Under the pieces are notes generated by a model that made no database searches, had not been told where the DNA came from, and saw nothing but the letters and a program-made list of their open reading frames with translations. From NCBI GenBank assembly GCA_949317995.1, contig OX439050.1:55739777-55803776 (forward strand): a stretch of DNA of 64,000 nt, given 5' to 3'. The translations under genes were made by a program, and so were the position numbers. Origin of the DNA: Acholoe squamosa (taxonomy: Eukaryota; Annelida; Polychaeta; Phyllodocida; Polynoidae). Positions 9,543-21,836 of this stretch are shown piece after piece (within the stretch, counting starts at the first letter, position 1; every line of letters starts with the position of its first letter).

Positions 9543-10800
9543 TCTATGATATACCATTTTATTATTCCATAAATTGTAACATATTTTGTATTAATCAAAG
9601 GATATCTATGAAATTAATACATGGGTTGGTTCTAAGAGCTATAAGAGCGCTCAAACTTTGTATAAGAGCGTTCATGCCCCACTGCACACCAGCCAGGTCA
9701 GTTACAAACACTCTCTCTGACATCAAAGGCTCCGACCTAATGGTTGACTGCACAATATAATAAAAATGAGGGTCTCAGTGTGCGACCTCATGGTTCAATG
9801 CACAAATTAATAACTTGTAAGTGAATGCAACCGGCCGTCACGGGTGCCTGAGCACCGCTGACGCCGTCATGAGTGTCTGAGCACTCTAAGGACTGAACAA
9901 TGGGTTACATAAGCACGACGCCATAACCTTCCGGTCGCTCTAGCGTCGCTCCTGAGCAAGCTAGGTCAAATATCAAAGCATTTATGGAAAGCCCATAATT
10001 AGACGGTCAAAATGAGCCCAAGATCAAGGCGAAACTCCCATTATTTAGGAAGTTATGCCATGGAGACTGAAAGGAGCTCCGAGTGCACTACAGACAAACT
10101 GGCGCAAATTACGCGCCTATCCAGCGGGCATTATAAACTTGGCATATTCAACTCCGCGCATGCCCAAAATGGCGGTTATAAACGCATAAACGACCGAGAT
10201 ATGAGGGTCTGAAGATGCAGAACCGACCAAGACAATGGGGGGCATAGCGGCGTCCATGGGGGTCCTTTGTCCCCCTGTGACACTTGAAAGAGTCCCCTCA
10301 AACAATTGTAGAGTTAGGCAGATGCTGCTGGCTCCAGTCAGTCTGGAGGTGCTTTTCCAAGATTTGCTACAAATAGCCTGTCTGCACCTCCAGGAAGACA
10401 GATCACCAAGAACCGCTCTAGAGGTAACATCTCCAGTCATCTCCTGCTACCTGCTATACCACTGCACTATGGTGAAACTATGCTAGACAGGCATTGGTTT
10501 TCTACCATTAGTGGCCAGGGGCTATCTTCTTCAAGACTTCCACCAGAGGGTAAAGTTGTTCATTATTACATTATTCCTCTAAGCAGCAGGTCAGGAGCTA
10601 GGTGTGGGAACCCACCTAGAACTATGCTGGACACTGTATTATTAATACCTCACAGGTGGAGTGGAACTGAACATTGTACTTTATAAATTACTGTATGTTT
10701 ACTGTATGTACAAATTACCTACATACTAACTACTGTATGATTGATATTTCTTACATGTTGCCTAAAGCTGAATAAACCAGTGACAACTGGAAATAACACT
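9543..10800 (+). other. Possible 3' LTR region of element 1 (unproven)
   Basis: Holds signals expected of an LTR: TATAAG at 9661, GC-richer sequence after about 9830, and a polyadenylation signal AATAAA at 10771-10776. No TG/CA ends or target duplication can be fixed without the partner LTR. Short frames here (for example 10235-10486) show no recognisable protein. Confidence 0.3.
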
Positions 10801-11432
10801 ATTTATTATGAGCCTGATGTATTTACACTATATACCACTAGTCTTATGATATTTCTCATATGACAACTTGATCATGCCAATTACTAGTATGACACTATGG
10901 TCTTTGAAAATCATTGAGTGAGGCTGCCTTTTTGGATTTTTTTTTAATGTATTCCCCCTGCAGGATAAACTCTTTAAATCAAGAAGCTTAAATGTTGTAG
11001 GCACCTTTGACAGCGTTCATGTCTGGATTAAACGTGACTTGTCATAAGCCATTCTTTGAAGATGTGAACCACTCATAAAGATTGTACTCTGTTCTTTCAT
11101 AGATTAAAGCTGACATGGAATACCACGACTCTCGGGCCTGGATTAAAAAGCCTAAAGGTCTTTGTTTAGCTCAATTAGAAGTGAATTTGCAATTAGACCC
11201 TTTAGTAGAGTGGCATGTACTTGATGCAACTATGACGCTAGGCTCCAGTCCTGAGGACTCATTTACAGCCACATTATTCTAACCCTTTGCAGCTCTATCA
11301 ATCCTACAGCGCGAGCGTGATATCCCCCCAGTAAGTCACATGCACCAGGGTGCCCAAAAGGCATAGATCTCCTTATTCCCCTGAGGACAGTGTGATATTT
11401 CCAGTTTAATGTACTTTGGTTATCATGAGGCT
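10801..11432. other. No gene seen
   Basis: Mixed-composition DNA with no open frame of note. It ends in a degenerate hairpin (11433-11447 against 11460-11472) that belongs to the hairpin family described elsewhere in the window and leads into the 57-bp minisatellite. Confidence 0.5.
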
Positions 11433-11463
11433 CCAATGTAGTGCTGGTGAGTCCACTTGCCAA

Positions 11464-13125
11464 TACTGCATTTAGTGCCAGTAGTCATGGTGTGTTACCC
11501 TATAGCGACACATGTAAACTTACTGCATTGAGTGCCAGTGGTGATGGTGTATTACCCTATAGTGACACATGTAAACTTACTGCATTGAGTGCCAGTAGTC
11601 ATGATGTGTTACCCTATAGTGACACATGTAAACTTACTGCATTGAGTGTCAGTAGTCATGGTGTATTACACTATAGTGACTGATGTAAACTTACTGCATT
11701 GAATGCCAGTAGTCATGATGTATTACACTATAGTGACACATGTAAACTTACTGCATTGAGTGCCAGTAGTCATGATGTATTACCCTATAGTGACACATGT
11801 AAACTTACTGCATTGAGTGCCAGTAGTCATGATGTATTACCCTATAGTGACACATGTAAACTTACTGCATTGAGTGTCAGTAGTCATGGTGTATTACCCT
11901 ATAGTGACACATGTAAACTTACTGCATTGAGTGCCAGTAGTCATGATGTGTTACCCTATAGTGACTCATGTAAACTTACTGCATTGAGTGCCAGTAGTCA
12001 TGATGTGTTACCCTATAGTGACACATGTAAACTTACTGCATTCAGTGCCAGTAGTTATGATGTGTTACCCTATAGTGACACATGTAAACTTACTGCATTG
12101 AGTGTCAGTAGTCATGGTGTATTACCCTATAGTGACACATGTAAACTTACTGCATTGAGTGCCAGTAGTCATGATGTGTTACCCTATAGTGACACATGTA
12201 AACTTACTGCATTGAGTGCCAGTAGTCATGATGTATTACACTATAGTGACTGATGTAAACTTACTGCATTGAATGCCAGTAGTCATGATGTATTACACTA
12301 TAGTGACACATGTAAACTTACTGCATTGAGTGCCAGTAGTCATGATGTATTACCCTATAGTGACACATGTAAACTTACTGCATTGAGTGCCAGTAGTCAT
12401 GATGTATTACCCTATAGTGACACATGTAAACTTACTGCATTGAGTGCCAGTAGTCATGATGTGTTACCCTATAGTGACACATGTAAACTTACTGCATTCA
12501 GTGCCAGTAGTCATGATGTGTTACCCTATAGTGACACATGTAAACTTACTGCATTGAGTGTCAGTGGTCATGGTGTATTACCCTATAGTGACTCATGTAA
12601 ACTTACTGCATTGAGTGCCAGTAGTCATGGTGTGTTACCCTATAGTGACTGATGTAAACCTACTGCATTGAGTGTCAGTAGTCATGGTGTATTACACTAT
12701 AGTGACACATGTAAACCTACTGCATTGAGTGTCAGTAGTCATGGTGTATTACACTATAGTGACACATGTAAACCTACTGCATTGAGTGTCAGTAGTCATG
12801 GTGTATTACACTATAGTGACACATGTAAACTTACTGCATTGAGTGCCAGTAGTCATGGTATTACCCTATAGTGACACATGTAAACTTACTGCATTGAGTG
12901 CCAGTAGTCATGATGTATTACCCTATAGTGACACATGTAAACTTACTGCATTGAGTGCCAGTAGTCATGATGTGTTACCCTATAGTGACACATGTAAACT
13001 TACTGCATTGAGTGCCAGTAGTCATGATGTATTACCCTATAGTGACTCATGTAAACTTACTGCATTGAGTGCTAGTAGGTAGTCATGATGTATTACCCTA
13101 TAGTGACACATGTAAACTTACAGAT
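11464..13125 (+). repeat. 57-bp minisatellite, about 29 units
   Basis: The unit contains TGCATTGAGTGCCAGTAGTC, then ATGATGTGTTACCCTATAGT and GACACATGTAAACTTAC. Because 57 is divisible by 3, one frame stays open through long blocks (19 residues per unit), broken only where ACACATG is replaced by ACTGATG. A higher-order duplication is visible: the variant junction with GAATGCC at 11701 recurs at 12271, exactly ten units later. The last units carry small indels (12860, 13076). Best read as a minisatellite, not a gene. Confidence 0.95.
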
Positions 13126-15426
13126 TTCAATAACTCCAGTACTTTCTAGTACGTAGGATTATCCCTCAAGCATGGTGCTTATTTCAGCCCGCGCAGTTTA
13201 ACAAACCACCATGGCAATGCTTTATATGTGATGCTTCAGGATTAAACAAGCCGATAATAATTAAGTGCTTTACACATGATTCGTAAAGGTATCAAAGCAG
13301 TGTGTGGCCCATAGAGAGTTAATTCTAGAGTAGCCCCGACAGTCTGTGTCCTGCCATATTGGTGTGCTAATGATGTGCATGCTCAGTGTCCTATAATCCA
13401 GCCTGTGTAAGTGTCCTATTGTCATGCATGGAGACATGCCAGTCCGCCATCAAGTGATAGCCAAGTACAGACTGGCACTGACAGGCATAATAAGACAGAG
13501 CCGGATAGACCTGATAGACTTAGAAAGAACTGTCGTGGAGTAACCATACACAAAAGAAACTTCTTATTTGCTGAATGTATTTCCACTTGAGTCTATTCAG
13601 CTGTATGTAAGTCATATCTGTGAATGTAGTCACTTGTGAGTCAATTATGATTATCCGTTTGAGACCTACAGCAAAAGGAAACTTTAGGAACATTCCGTTC
13701 TAACCTCGATTTCTTGACCATACAACTTAAAACAATTGGTAGGCCGTTGGAAAAGAAACCAATTCATGATGACAGCTTTTTGGGTCTGTAATATGTCTGA
13801 GTCAAGTTTTACTTGGATCAAATATCAAAGGAATCACATAACTTCCTAGTTTTGAATTAGAAAACCAAAAAAGGCTCTGTGATCAGCTTTAGTATAGATT
13901 GGCACCTCATGTCTTCCAGATGGCTGACAGATTTCACCTGTAGAAACATATCATTGAAAGCAGACTAAAGCTTTTACCTTTTACCCAAAGTAACAGTTTC
14001 ATGAAAGTACCTTCTTTAAGTAATGAAGAATGTTCTTATAGTTGAAGACCCTTTATGAAAGGCCACACCTCCTTCATCATGGATCAATAGGTAATTCTAT
14101 ACAACACTTTCCCTGTGACAGACCGTCCGATTCCCTGCATCCGCCCCACCCACGCACACTTGTGCTTAGGATCCTCTTACTGTTAACTTTTTAACTGGGC
14201 ACAATGCCACCATGTGCCATCCCTATGCATCACTAGTGAATCTACAACCACAATAGCATTGCTGCACCATGCTCAATCTCTGGGTGTCTATCTATTGTAG
14301 AGGGTATAGGGCTTCAGGAAGGTAAGTGGAGGGACTTCTGGTGCTCTTCTGGAAAATGACTGTATCATCGTGTTAAACCACTAGGTTGTAAATAAGCAAT
14401 TGTTGCAAATAATTGCAGGGGGTGAGGATGTTTTGAAATAACTTTAAAGCATTAAAAATAAACCTAAAATAAGCATGTGTCTTGTTTAAGGCTTAGGAGT
14501 AATCACCCACCAAATCTATAAGCACTGTCTTGTTGGGTTTTTTTTTTCAAAATGCAGTAAGTTACCAGGGCTGCATTCATACATCACGACACCAGATAGG
14601 TCCATTACATTAGTAATACCACGGCCCTTGAAGGGCTGGACACTTTTGATTATACATTGTGTTTAGATTACACAGGCTAAGCCTGGCTGGGGTGGTCAGT
14701 GCAATAAATCAAAATCAAGTAAGAGGGTTAGGTTGAGAAGGTCAGTTAGCCTTAGAAGGCGCCGCCAGTAGGTGCAAAGGTTAAGGACGGCACCCACCCG
14801 TGTTAAAACATCAATGTCACTTTATCTAGGTGACCTGATTGGTGTGAGAGGGGAAGGCATTATATTATTTCTTAAATTTTAAGTTATCAATTCTGTTTTT
14901 TAACACACGTTGAATATGACAGGTCGCATATTACACATTAAACATTGTTTTTCGTTTCTCTCCTACTCACTTAACTGATACTGTTATTAGATAAGTTTAC
15001 CATGTTGTGGACGCCATTTCTGAAACCAATATGATTTCAAATGCTTTCCTGGGGATGTAAGACACTGTGCAGTTATCGTATGTTAAAACATAGTCTCCTG
15101 TACAACATTGAAATATTAGCAAGATTAAACTTTGTCATCAAATGACATACCTAACAGTTCTCTATCAGGGGGCTGATGTTCAGTATGAAGTAGCTACCGT
15201 ACAGGGGCTTTCCCTAATGCCGTCACATTCAATTAAAGCCATTAACGTGTTTGTGTTGGGAACACAGGGAACATGCCATTACAAGTGGACGCCTTTTAAA
15301 CTTATCGTTGTCTCCTTAAAAGCTGCTTATCGCATACGCCGTGCTAATAGGTTGGGACATTCTTCAGGTCAGGTAGGGTCCTTTAAGGGCCCTTACCCTA
15401 AGAGTGCATCATGCCCAATGGTCAGC
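13126..15426. other. Intergenic or 5' intronic DNA upstream of the GPCR
   Basis: About 2.3 kb with no coding region I can support. It precedes the splice acceptor at 15921, so part of it may be an intron of the GPCR gene. The first exon and promoter are not identifiable by eye. Confidence 0.5.
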
Positions 15427-15480
15427 ATGATGCACCAATGAAGTGCTAGTCTGATCCCAAGCACTTCATTGGTGCGTCAT
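15427..15480. repeat. Short hairpin repeat (AAGTGCT type)
   Basis: Arms 15427-15447 and 15460-15480 pair over 21 positions with one G-T pair, around a 12-base loop. The core arm is GCACCAATGAAGTGCT. Related hairpins occur at 40.6, 44.9, 49.7, 62.8 and 63.2 kb. Confidence 0.85.
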
Positions 15481-15901
15481 GGCAACCAGCCAGGTATTTA
15501 CAAGCCCAGTAGGGTCTGCATGATGCATGAATGTGGCTCTAAGGAGCTACTACCAGTGCTACACTCATACATTAAGATGACCAAGGAGCGTGATGCATTA
15601 ATGAATTATCGACCCTTAGATTGTCAATACACTTTAACTTGTGAGGAGGCAAGCAAAATGAGACAACCGTTCAGCAGTGCATGGAACACCCCCTCTGTTT
15701 AACTGTTCACATATTTGTTTAATGAACGAATGGCTCCCTAGTGCTGCTTTTATGATGTGCTAAATGCACTAAAGACAAATAAATTGTCTCTTATCGGTCA
15801 TTTGAATCATAATTCTGTGTACAAATCAAGTCAGTATATTAATCCTTTTGGGAATTCATTAAGTTGTTCTCTCAATATTGAACCCCTGTCTAAAATGTTG
15901 T

Positions 15902-15921
15902 ATTTTTCCCTTTTCCCACAG
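15902..15921 (+). promoter_or_regulatory. 3' splice acceptor before the GPCR coding exon
   Basis: A pyrimidine-rich run ending in CACAG at 15921 is a strong acceptor. The exon would start at 15922. An in-frame TGA at 15927-15929 lies between it and the ATG at 15978, so the intron is in the 5' UTR and coding begins in this exon. Confidence 0.75.
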
Positions 15922-15977
15922 GTCCCTGATGGCCCCCATAGCAGCACCATCCATATCCACCTGAACACCCTGCTGCC

Positions 15978-17204
15978 ATGACGTCACTAACTGGCGTCTG
16001 TGTCAACAGCTCTCTGCTCCTCAATGGAACCCTTAGCGACCTTGACCTTAATGAGAATGGAACGCTGGCTGACCTTGCCGCCTGCGAGGCTTCCAGCGGA
16101 GGTGCTGCAGGAGGCTTTGCTGAGGCACCCAAAGGGAGGCCATCATCTATTGGTGACTATGTGATCGTGTCCATTTATGGGCTGATATGTATTGCCGGTC
16201 TTGTGGGCAATGGCCTGGTGGTGTTCGTTATCTGCCGCTACACAAAGATGAAGACCGTGACCAATTTGTACATCCTCAATCTGAGCATTGCAGACTTCCT
16301 GTTCCTGCTTGGGCTACCCATGATAATGACAACTGTTATTGTCAAGTCCTGGGCCTTTGGCTTCATCATGTGCAAGATCTACTTCATTCTAACCTGTATT
16401 AACATGTTTACAGGGGCCTTTACTCTGACTGTCATGAGTGGTGACCGGTTCCTTGCCGTGTGTTACCCCATAGACTCCATGCGCTACCGCACCTCCTACT
16501 ATGCCATCATTGCCATTGTTGTTATATGGGTCATCTCCTTCCTAGTCATGCTTCCTGTCTTTCTTTATGCTCAAATCCTAGAGCACCCAATGCGTCCTGG
16601 AATCTATTCCTGCACCATCCAATGGCCAACCATGGGTCAGGGGATCTCACCAGAGAAGGCCTATGTATGTTACACCATGGTACTTGGCTTCATAGGTCCA
16701 GTTATTATAATCGTTGTTCTCTATACTCTCCTGCTGCTTCGTCTTCGCTCAACTGGCCCACACTCAAAGTCAGCAGAAAAGAAGCGGTCTCACCGTAAAG
16801 TCACCAAGCTGGTGACCATGATTATTGGTGTGTACATCATCTGCTGGCTGCCCTACTGGGCCTTCCAGGTGCACCTTATCCTGCCAGAGTCCACCATCAC
16901 CAGGTGGAAAGTCTACATGTTCCAGGTCTTCACCATCCTTAGTTATGCCAACAGTATGATCAACCCCATGCTCTATGCCTTCACCAATGAGAATTTCCGC
17001 GAAAGTTTCATCAGCGCCTTCCGCTGTGCCGCTGACCCCATTAAAGGTGGACGGAGGAGCTCAGAGTTTCAAAGTGTGGCTAATAATAACTCGTTGAGCA
17101 CCTCAAGGACCAAACGAATCCGCTCAGAGGCGCACACTGAGTATGAGTTCACGACACTTAATGGTTCCTCAGCCGGGACTACCCAGTGTGCAGAGGATGT
17201 GTGA
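15978..17204 (+). CDS. AstC-R: Rhodopsin-class peptide GPCR, allatostatin-C / somatostatin-receptor type
   Basis: A 408-residue seven-transmembrane receptor in one coding exon; it would couple an extracellular neuropeptide to a heterotrimeric G protein at the plasma membrane. The N terminus has three N-glycosylation sequons (N10, N16, N27). Landmarks: N78 in TM1, D106 in TM2, the C132-C212 disulfide pair, W184 in TM4, P241 in TM5, CWLPY at 289-293 in TM6, and NPMLY at 329-333 in TM7. The third intracellular loop KKRSHRKVTK (268-277) and YANS before NPxxY are typical of the AstC/somatostatin receptor group, which separates it from opioid and galanin receptors less firmly. The usual DRY is DRF (156-158). 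C350 is a likely palmitoylation site, and the tail ends in AEDV, a possible PDZ ligand. The ATG is the first after an in-frame stop. Ligand is inferred, not shown. Confidence 0.9.
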   Translation: MTSLTGVCVNSSLLLNGTLSDLDLNENGTLADLAACEASSGGAAGGFAEAPKGRPSSIGDYVIVSIYGLICIAGLVGNGLVVFVICRYTKMKTVTNLYILNLSIADFLFLLGLPMIMTTVIVKSWAFGFIMCKIYFILTCINMFTGAFTLTVMSGDRFLAVCYPIDSMRYRTSYYAIIAIVVIWVISFLVMLPVFLYAQILEHPMRPGIYSCTIQWPTMGQGISPEKAYVCYTMVLGFIGPVIIIVVLYTLLLLRLRSTGPHSKSAEKKRSHRKVTKLVTMIIGVYIICWLPYWAFQVHLILPESTITRWKVYMFQVFTILSYANSMINPMLYAFTNENFRESFISAFRCAADPIKGGRRSSEFQSVANNNSLSTSRTKRIRSEAHTEYEFTTLNGSSAGTTQCAEDV

Positions 17205-17790
17205 GTGTAAGGTATTGAAGGTTATCGAACGTCAACACAGTGAATATAAGATTGACAGATACATATATAGAAAAGAGACAAAAAGAAGATAATTATATAT
17301 TATGTATAGGGCTTTACTTTGAGGAAACACAAAGAATGTACTGATATTTAAGATGCTGCTGCCAGAAAGACCACTGCATGTCTACTTTGATTAAGCCTCA
17401 AAGGGCTCGTTATGCATTCATGCACCATGGTGACCCTCCCGTACTATGTATGTCACTCACGATAGGGCTGACATGATTGTAGCCTAGACAATTTTCTCAC
17501 CAGAGTAGCATTCATGCATTATAACAGCTAACAAGTGTTAATACATTTTGGCCTCTTAAGTTTTGATAAGACTAGTATTATTGAAAACTGAAATTCTCTT
17601 AAAGTATTCAACGTTTCGCTTTCTGAGTGGTTATGAATATTTTGGTAATTGGAGGTCTCTGAGCAGAAAAAAGGTTTTGATTGACTTTTGGTTATTTTCT
17701 ATAGTCTATAGGTCCATCTTGAAAAAGTATGAGGGATGCATCCCCCATGTGCCCCACGGCTCTGCCACCACTGGCTGATGTTATGTTATG
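17205..17790 (+). other. 3' flank of the GPCR, running into the diverged repeat unit
   Basis: Probably holds the 3' UTR; I see no clear AATAAA. From about 17525 onward it resembles 41507-42020 (for example TTTCTGAGTGGTTATGAATA at 17618 against a close match near 41600), so the duplicated DNA begins just after the gene. Confidence 0.55.
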
Positions 17791-17794
17791 ATTG

Positions 17795-18208
17795 TGTAAT
17801 GTATGACCGTCTATGGGTTCGGAAAGAATCACGAATACAAGGATATCCGGTTCAGAAGGCAACAAGGTTTATTCAATATCCTAGAGTACAGTAAGCTAAA
17901 GGTATTCCAAATGGGTGTGAGATCATTCAGATAGCTCTGATTTATGACTACCAGGTAAGGCTTCGGAATCAGTGAGATCTTATGGTGTTCGTACAGAATC
18001 CGGGAGGATTCTGTCCCTAGGTTCTGACCTGGCTATTATATAGCCACAGGGGTTGGGTGGCGACCCCTCGTGTTTAACCCGAGAAGCCTGGGGGGCAGTG
18101 CTGCCACCACCCGCCAGGGGTACCAGGTCTTCAACTCGAAAGGCCGCTCCGCTTGGAACCTAGTCAACCCGTAAGCAATGGATGCGACTACTAAACCATG
18201 CCCCTACA
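17795..18208 (-). mobile_element. Solo LTR related to element 2
   Basis: Read on the minus strand it starts TGTAGGGGCATGG and ends in CA, is 414 bp long, and has a TATA motif (CTATATAATAG, plus-strand 18033-18043) and AATAAA (plus-strand TTTATT at 17868-17873). It is flanked by the 4-bp duplication ATTG (17791-17794 and 18209-18212). Element 2's LTR starts TGTAGGGGTATGG and is 418 bp long, so the two belong to related families. The paralogous sequence at 42010-42045 shows the site without the insertion and with a single ATTG. A solo LTR arises by recombination between the two LTRs of a full element. Confidence 0.88.
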
Positions 18209-18265
18209 ATTGATTATGATGGCATGTTGTAGTGTGTGATGTAGAACAATATTGTCCACTTACTT

Positions 18266-18268
<3 letters not shown>

Positions 18269-18320
<52 letters not shown>
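18269..18320. repeat. (AT)n microsatellite
   Basis: An uninterrupted run of about 26 AT dinucleotides. Confidence 0.98.
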
Positions 18321-18323
<3 letters not shown>

Positions 18324-18777
18324 GATACAGAGTGCAGTCACTGAGAGTTGCTCATAGAGCCAGCTGCTCACTCACTGAGCCAAAAGACTGAGCTGCTCCT
18401 CAACACAAGGAAGATGAAGTGTCACCTCAGTAGGATGGGATAGATATATCTGTCATGATCCTTATGTACTCATGGCATTGATAAACACGCTGCATGGCAG
18501 TTAATGCACAGTGCTAATTCACCCTTATGGATACAGAGTGATAAGTACTGTATTGACGCATCTTGGCTAAACAAAACAAAAATAACATAAACCAGGAGTC
18601 ACATATATACCAGTTTCAGTTTTATTTGACCAGCTCAACCAAAGTGCTTGATTGTGTCGCATATTTGAGCTGGCAAAGAAAACGATGCTATGAACTTGAA
18701 CAGTTTTTAGTGTTTTTAAGCTAGCATTATTGTTTAAGTGTTCTTCAAATGGCGGCTTGGACTCAAAAGAAGGCCAC

Positions 18778-18850
18778 ACATGCAATTCACAGAACTGTAC
18801 CCTTGCAATCCACAGAACTGTACCCTTGCAATCCACAGAACTGTACCCTT
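18778..18850. repeat. Three tandem copies of a 23-bp unit
   Basis: Unit TTGCAATCCACAGAACTGTA plus CCC, three times; the first copy has one difference. Confidence 0.9.
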
Positions 18851-19029
18851 AAATGATGGGTGAAAGCAGATTCAGGATGTTTGAGTTACGAATGGTATTA
18901 ATGGATACAATGTCAATGTATGAGTTGCTAACCATGTGTGGGGTCACATTGCAATTCAACGTATTCCAACCATATTGTCATCATGGTGCATGAATGTAGC
19001 TTGGATGGGAACCTTGTTATACAGCTCAA

Positions 19030-19190
19030 CAGGTATGGATTCATATTTTAGCTCACTAAACCAGAGAATACCATTCCTGTTAAGAGGTATGGATTCTTAT
19101 TTTAGCTCACTAAACCAGAGAATACCATTCCTGTTAAGAGGTATGGATTCACATTTTAGCTCACTAAACCAGAGAATACCATTCCTGTAT
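19030..19190. repeat. Three tandem copies of a 54-bp unit
   Basis: The unit begins GGTATGGATTC and includes TTAGCTCACTAAACCAGAGA. The copies differ at very few positions, so the amplification is recent. Confidence 0.93.
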
Positions 19191-21314
19191 TATAACACAC
19201 TGACTATGTAGTTGCATTTCAGAAATAACTGAATGTGAGAGCTTCAGAATAGTAATGTCATTCATGACTTGTTACTAAGAAGTATGCAGAGATATGAGAC
19301 ATATAACCTGTGTGGTTTTAAGGTTCATGAATAATGGTACCTATAGTTGTTAAAAAGCCACAACCTAACAGATTTATGAAGAGACATGCTTAGCATAGCA
19401 GTAGGGATGTACGTATGTGCACATGATGAACGTGCTGTAGGCTAAATAAGCTGAAGCTCAAGGCCAGATTCGGTTGTTTAACTAAATAATAGCAACAGGA
19501 TGCCTCCAGATTCATGTTATTCAGTTGCAATTATGCACCAATACAGTGCACTGAAGCACTGATCTTAGCAGTGGATTACATGAGATGGGTTTGCATGAGG
19601 TAACATGCAGAAAGCGTTTATAAATAACCCAGATGGCAAAGTTTGTTGCCCCTCTGTATGTTAGGTTGACTGTAGTGCACACTGGACCACTTTATCATTG
19701 CCTTTAGTGCTACTATATGCAGCTTACTGAAGGAAGCAATTCACTTGGTCTCCAACCAACAAATGCTGACCTGACCCTTACAAGTATTAAGTCAGCGAAT
19801 GCCACTTATTAAGCGCTTTGTCCATAAGGGCTGATCATGTGAAGTAAATCGGATTGACTTAATACATTGAGTATATTGAGTGAATTGTCAGATGCTGATC
19901 CTATGCCTTTTGATATAGTTGATGCATGAAGCCAGTTGGCAATACAATATAACTGTCTTAGTTGAATCACTTAAGAGTGTCTAGAAGCATTATAGCAGTA
20001 AACGCTGGTCACAGCTAGCCTTGGGGATGTCTTTGTAGGTTTGAGATGTGTTATCTCTTGACTAGAGCAGAACCATGGAAGGAAATAGGGACCAACTGGT
20101 GTAAGCAAACTGGTACCTTATACACACTTACCCTGTGCATTTGAATGGTTAACTGCTCATATTTGACAAAAAATTTATTCATCCATAAAATCAGGTGCAG
20201 GTGTTCCTGTAGCACACCCCTTTTTCAAATTCTGGAATTGTAATTGCAATTTATCATTTGTACAGACTCTAGGATATCTGTGACCAGGTTGTGGAGGGTT
20301 CAATTAACAAAATACGTGTAGAGAGTAGATAATGAAATAATCTATATGGTTAAAGAGTGTCTAACAAAGCTAAAGTCTAACAAGAATGGATCTTGAACCA
20401 CAAACCAACACATGTGTCCTGTCACTTAAAGATTAATGAGCCAGAAACAGGTTTATTTCAAATAGTTAAACAGATGGCAATGCATCTGGTAATGAGATGG
20501 TGTCTAGAAATAAGCATGGTTGATAGGAACAGCACAAACTGACGTGTGTTGATTGCAAAGCTGCCTATGGCAGAAGATCTGCTAAAGGGTGGTTAATTAT
20601 GTTGATTAATAAGATTCACTCTTTCCTGGTTGATCTAATATGGGCAACGCACCCCATAGTACTAAAAGGGGTCGCGTGATCATTGCAAAAGATGTCTTTT
20701 ACTTCTTCTTGGTGGTAATTAAGTAGTTGTATTATAATATGTATATACATATATAGGGTAATAAGAGGTAGTCCCTTGGTATTTTTGTACGGTCATGTAT
20801 TAACGCATACTTTAACTTGAATGTGATATTTACGTCAGAGGACCTAATCGATATGATGAATACTGTGACTCTGGATGCTAAGCACTACTTAACTTATATC
20901 CTATTGTCATGATTCGATTAGAGGCTGACTAATTACTGATATGTTGTTTGTCATTTGATTCTGAAGGAATATGTTGTTGATATGGGTATATTATTAAAAC
21001 GAGACTGTTAAACCTGTTTCTGTGACAAAGAAGCCAATGTGTACAAGTGAAATTGATATAATTGTAACAATTGTATTAAGCGACATAAGGAAAATGATAC
21101 TGTTATTGAGACATATTTGATGCTTTCAATGATAATGATGTGGCTTACTGAATTACAAATAAAACTGAAATCTTTGGAATCGTTATTCATTTAGTTCCTG
21201 ACATTGAAACATGACTTTAAGAGTCTATAATTGCAAGTGAGATAAATAAGTAAATACTCACTAAACACACCAACTGGAGAAAACCTGTTGAAATGCATAT
21301 TACCATAATTATGA
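19191..21314. other. No gene seen
   Basis: AT-rich DNA without a supported coding region. A degenerate member of the hairpin family may lie at 19543-19565. Similarity to the 4.4-kb array units is weak here. Confidence 0.5.
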
Positions 21315-21836
21315 CCCAGTGGGCACAGAACGTTGCATCAACATTGACAACCCGCTGACATTGTGTTGATGATTTGATCAACCTGTCTTCAACACCTTTT
21401 CAATGATTCTATTTCAATGTTGTCAACCAACACCATTTCAACATCCAATCAACAGTTGACATATCAATGTTGAAATATTGTTCTCAATTCAATGGTGAAT
21501 CAACATTGATTTGTCAATGTTGAATCAACAATATTGATTTCAATGTTGATTCAATGTTGATTCAACATTGACATGTCAACAAAGAATGCCCTTACAAATA
21601 TCAATGTTGTTTCAACATCATATCAATGTTGTGTCAATGTTGTGTCAATGTTGAATCAATATAGAAATACAAACGTTGAATCAATGTTGATGGTTAGATG
21701 TTGAATCACAGTTGACTTTGATTATGTTGTGTCAACTTTCAAATTCAACTTTATTTCAATCCTATATCAAACATTTATATGCAAACATTGCAAACATTGT
21801 TTCAACACTGAATCAATGTTGATGTGCCCAGTGGGG
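21315..21836. mobile_element. MITE-like element with CCCAGTGGGCACA-type ends
   Basis: Left end CCCAGTGGGCACA and right end (reverse complement) CCCACTGGGCACA form inverted termini, each followed by a TCAACATTGA word. The interior is packed with the palindromic decamer TCAATGTTGA / TCAACATTGA and variants, so almost the whole element can pair with itself. No coding capacity. The class of the autonomous partner is unknown. Confidence 0.8.

Noticed and set aside
11441-13082. Long plus-strand frames with a 19-residue repeat
   Set aside because: The frame is open only because the minisatellite unit is 57 bp; no start context, no non-repeat domain, interrupted by variant stops.
17757-18210. Host promoter or CpG-rich regulatory region after the GPCR
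   Set aside because: TG...CA ends, target duplication and an empty paralogous site show it is a solo LTR.
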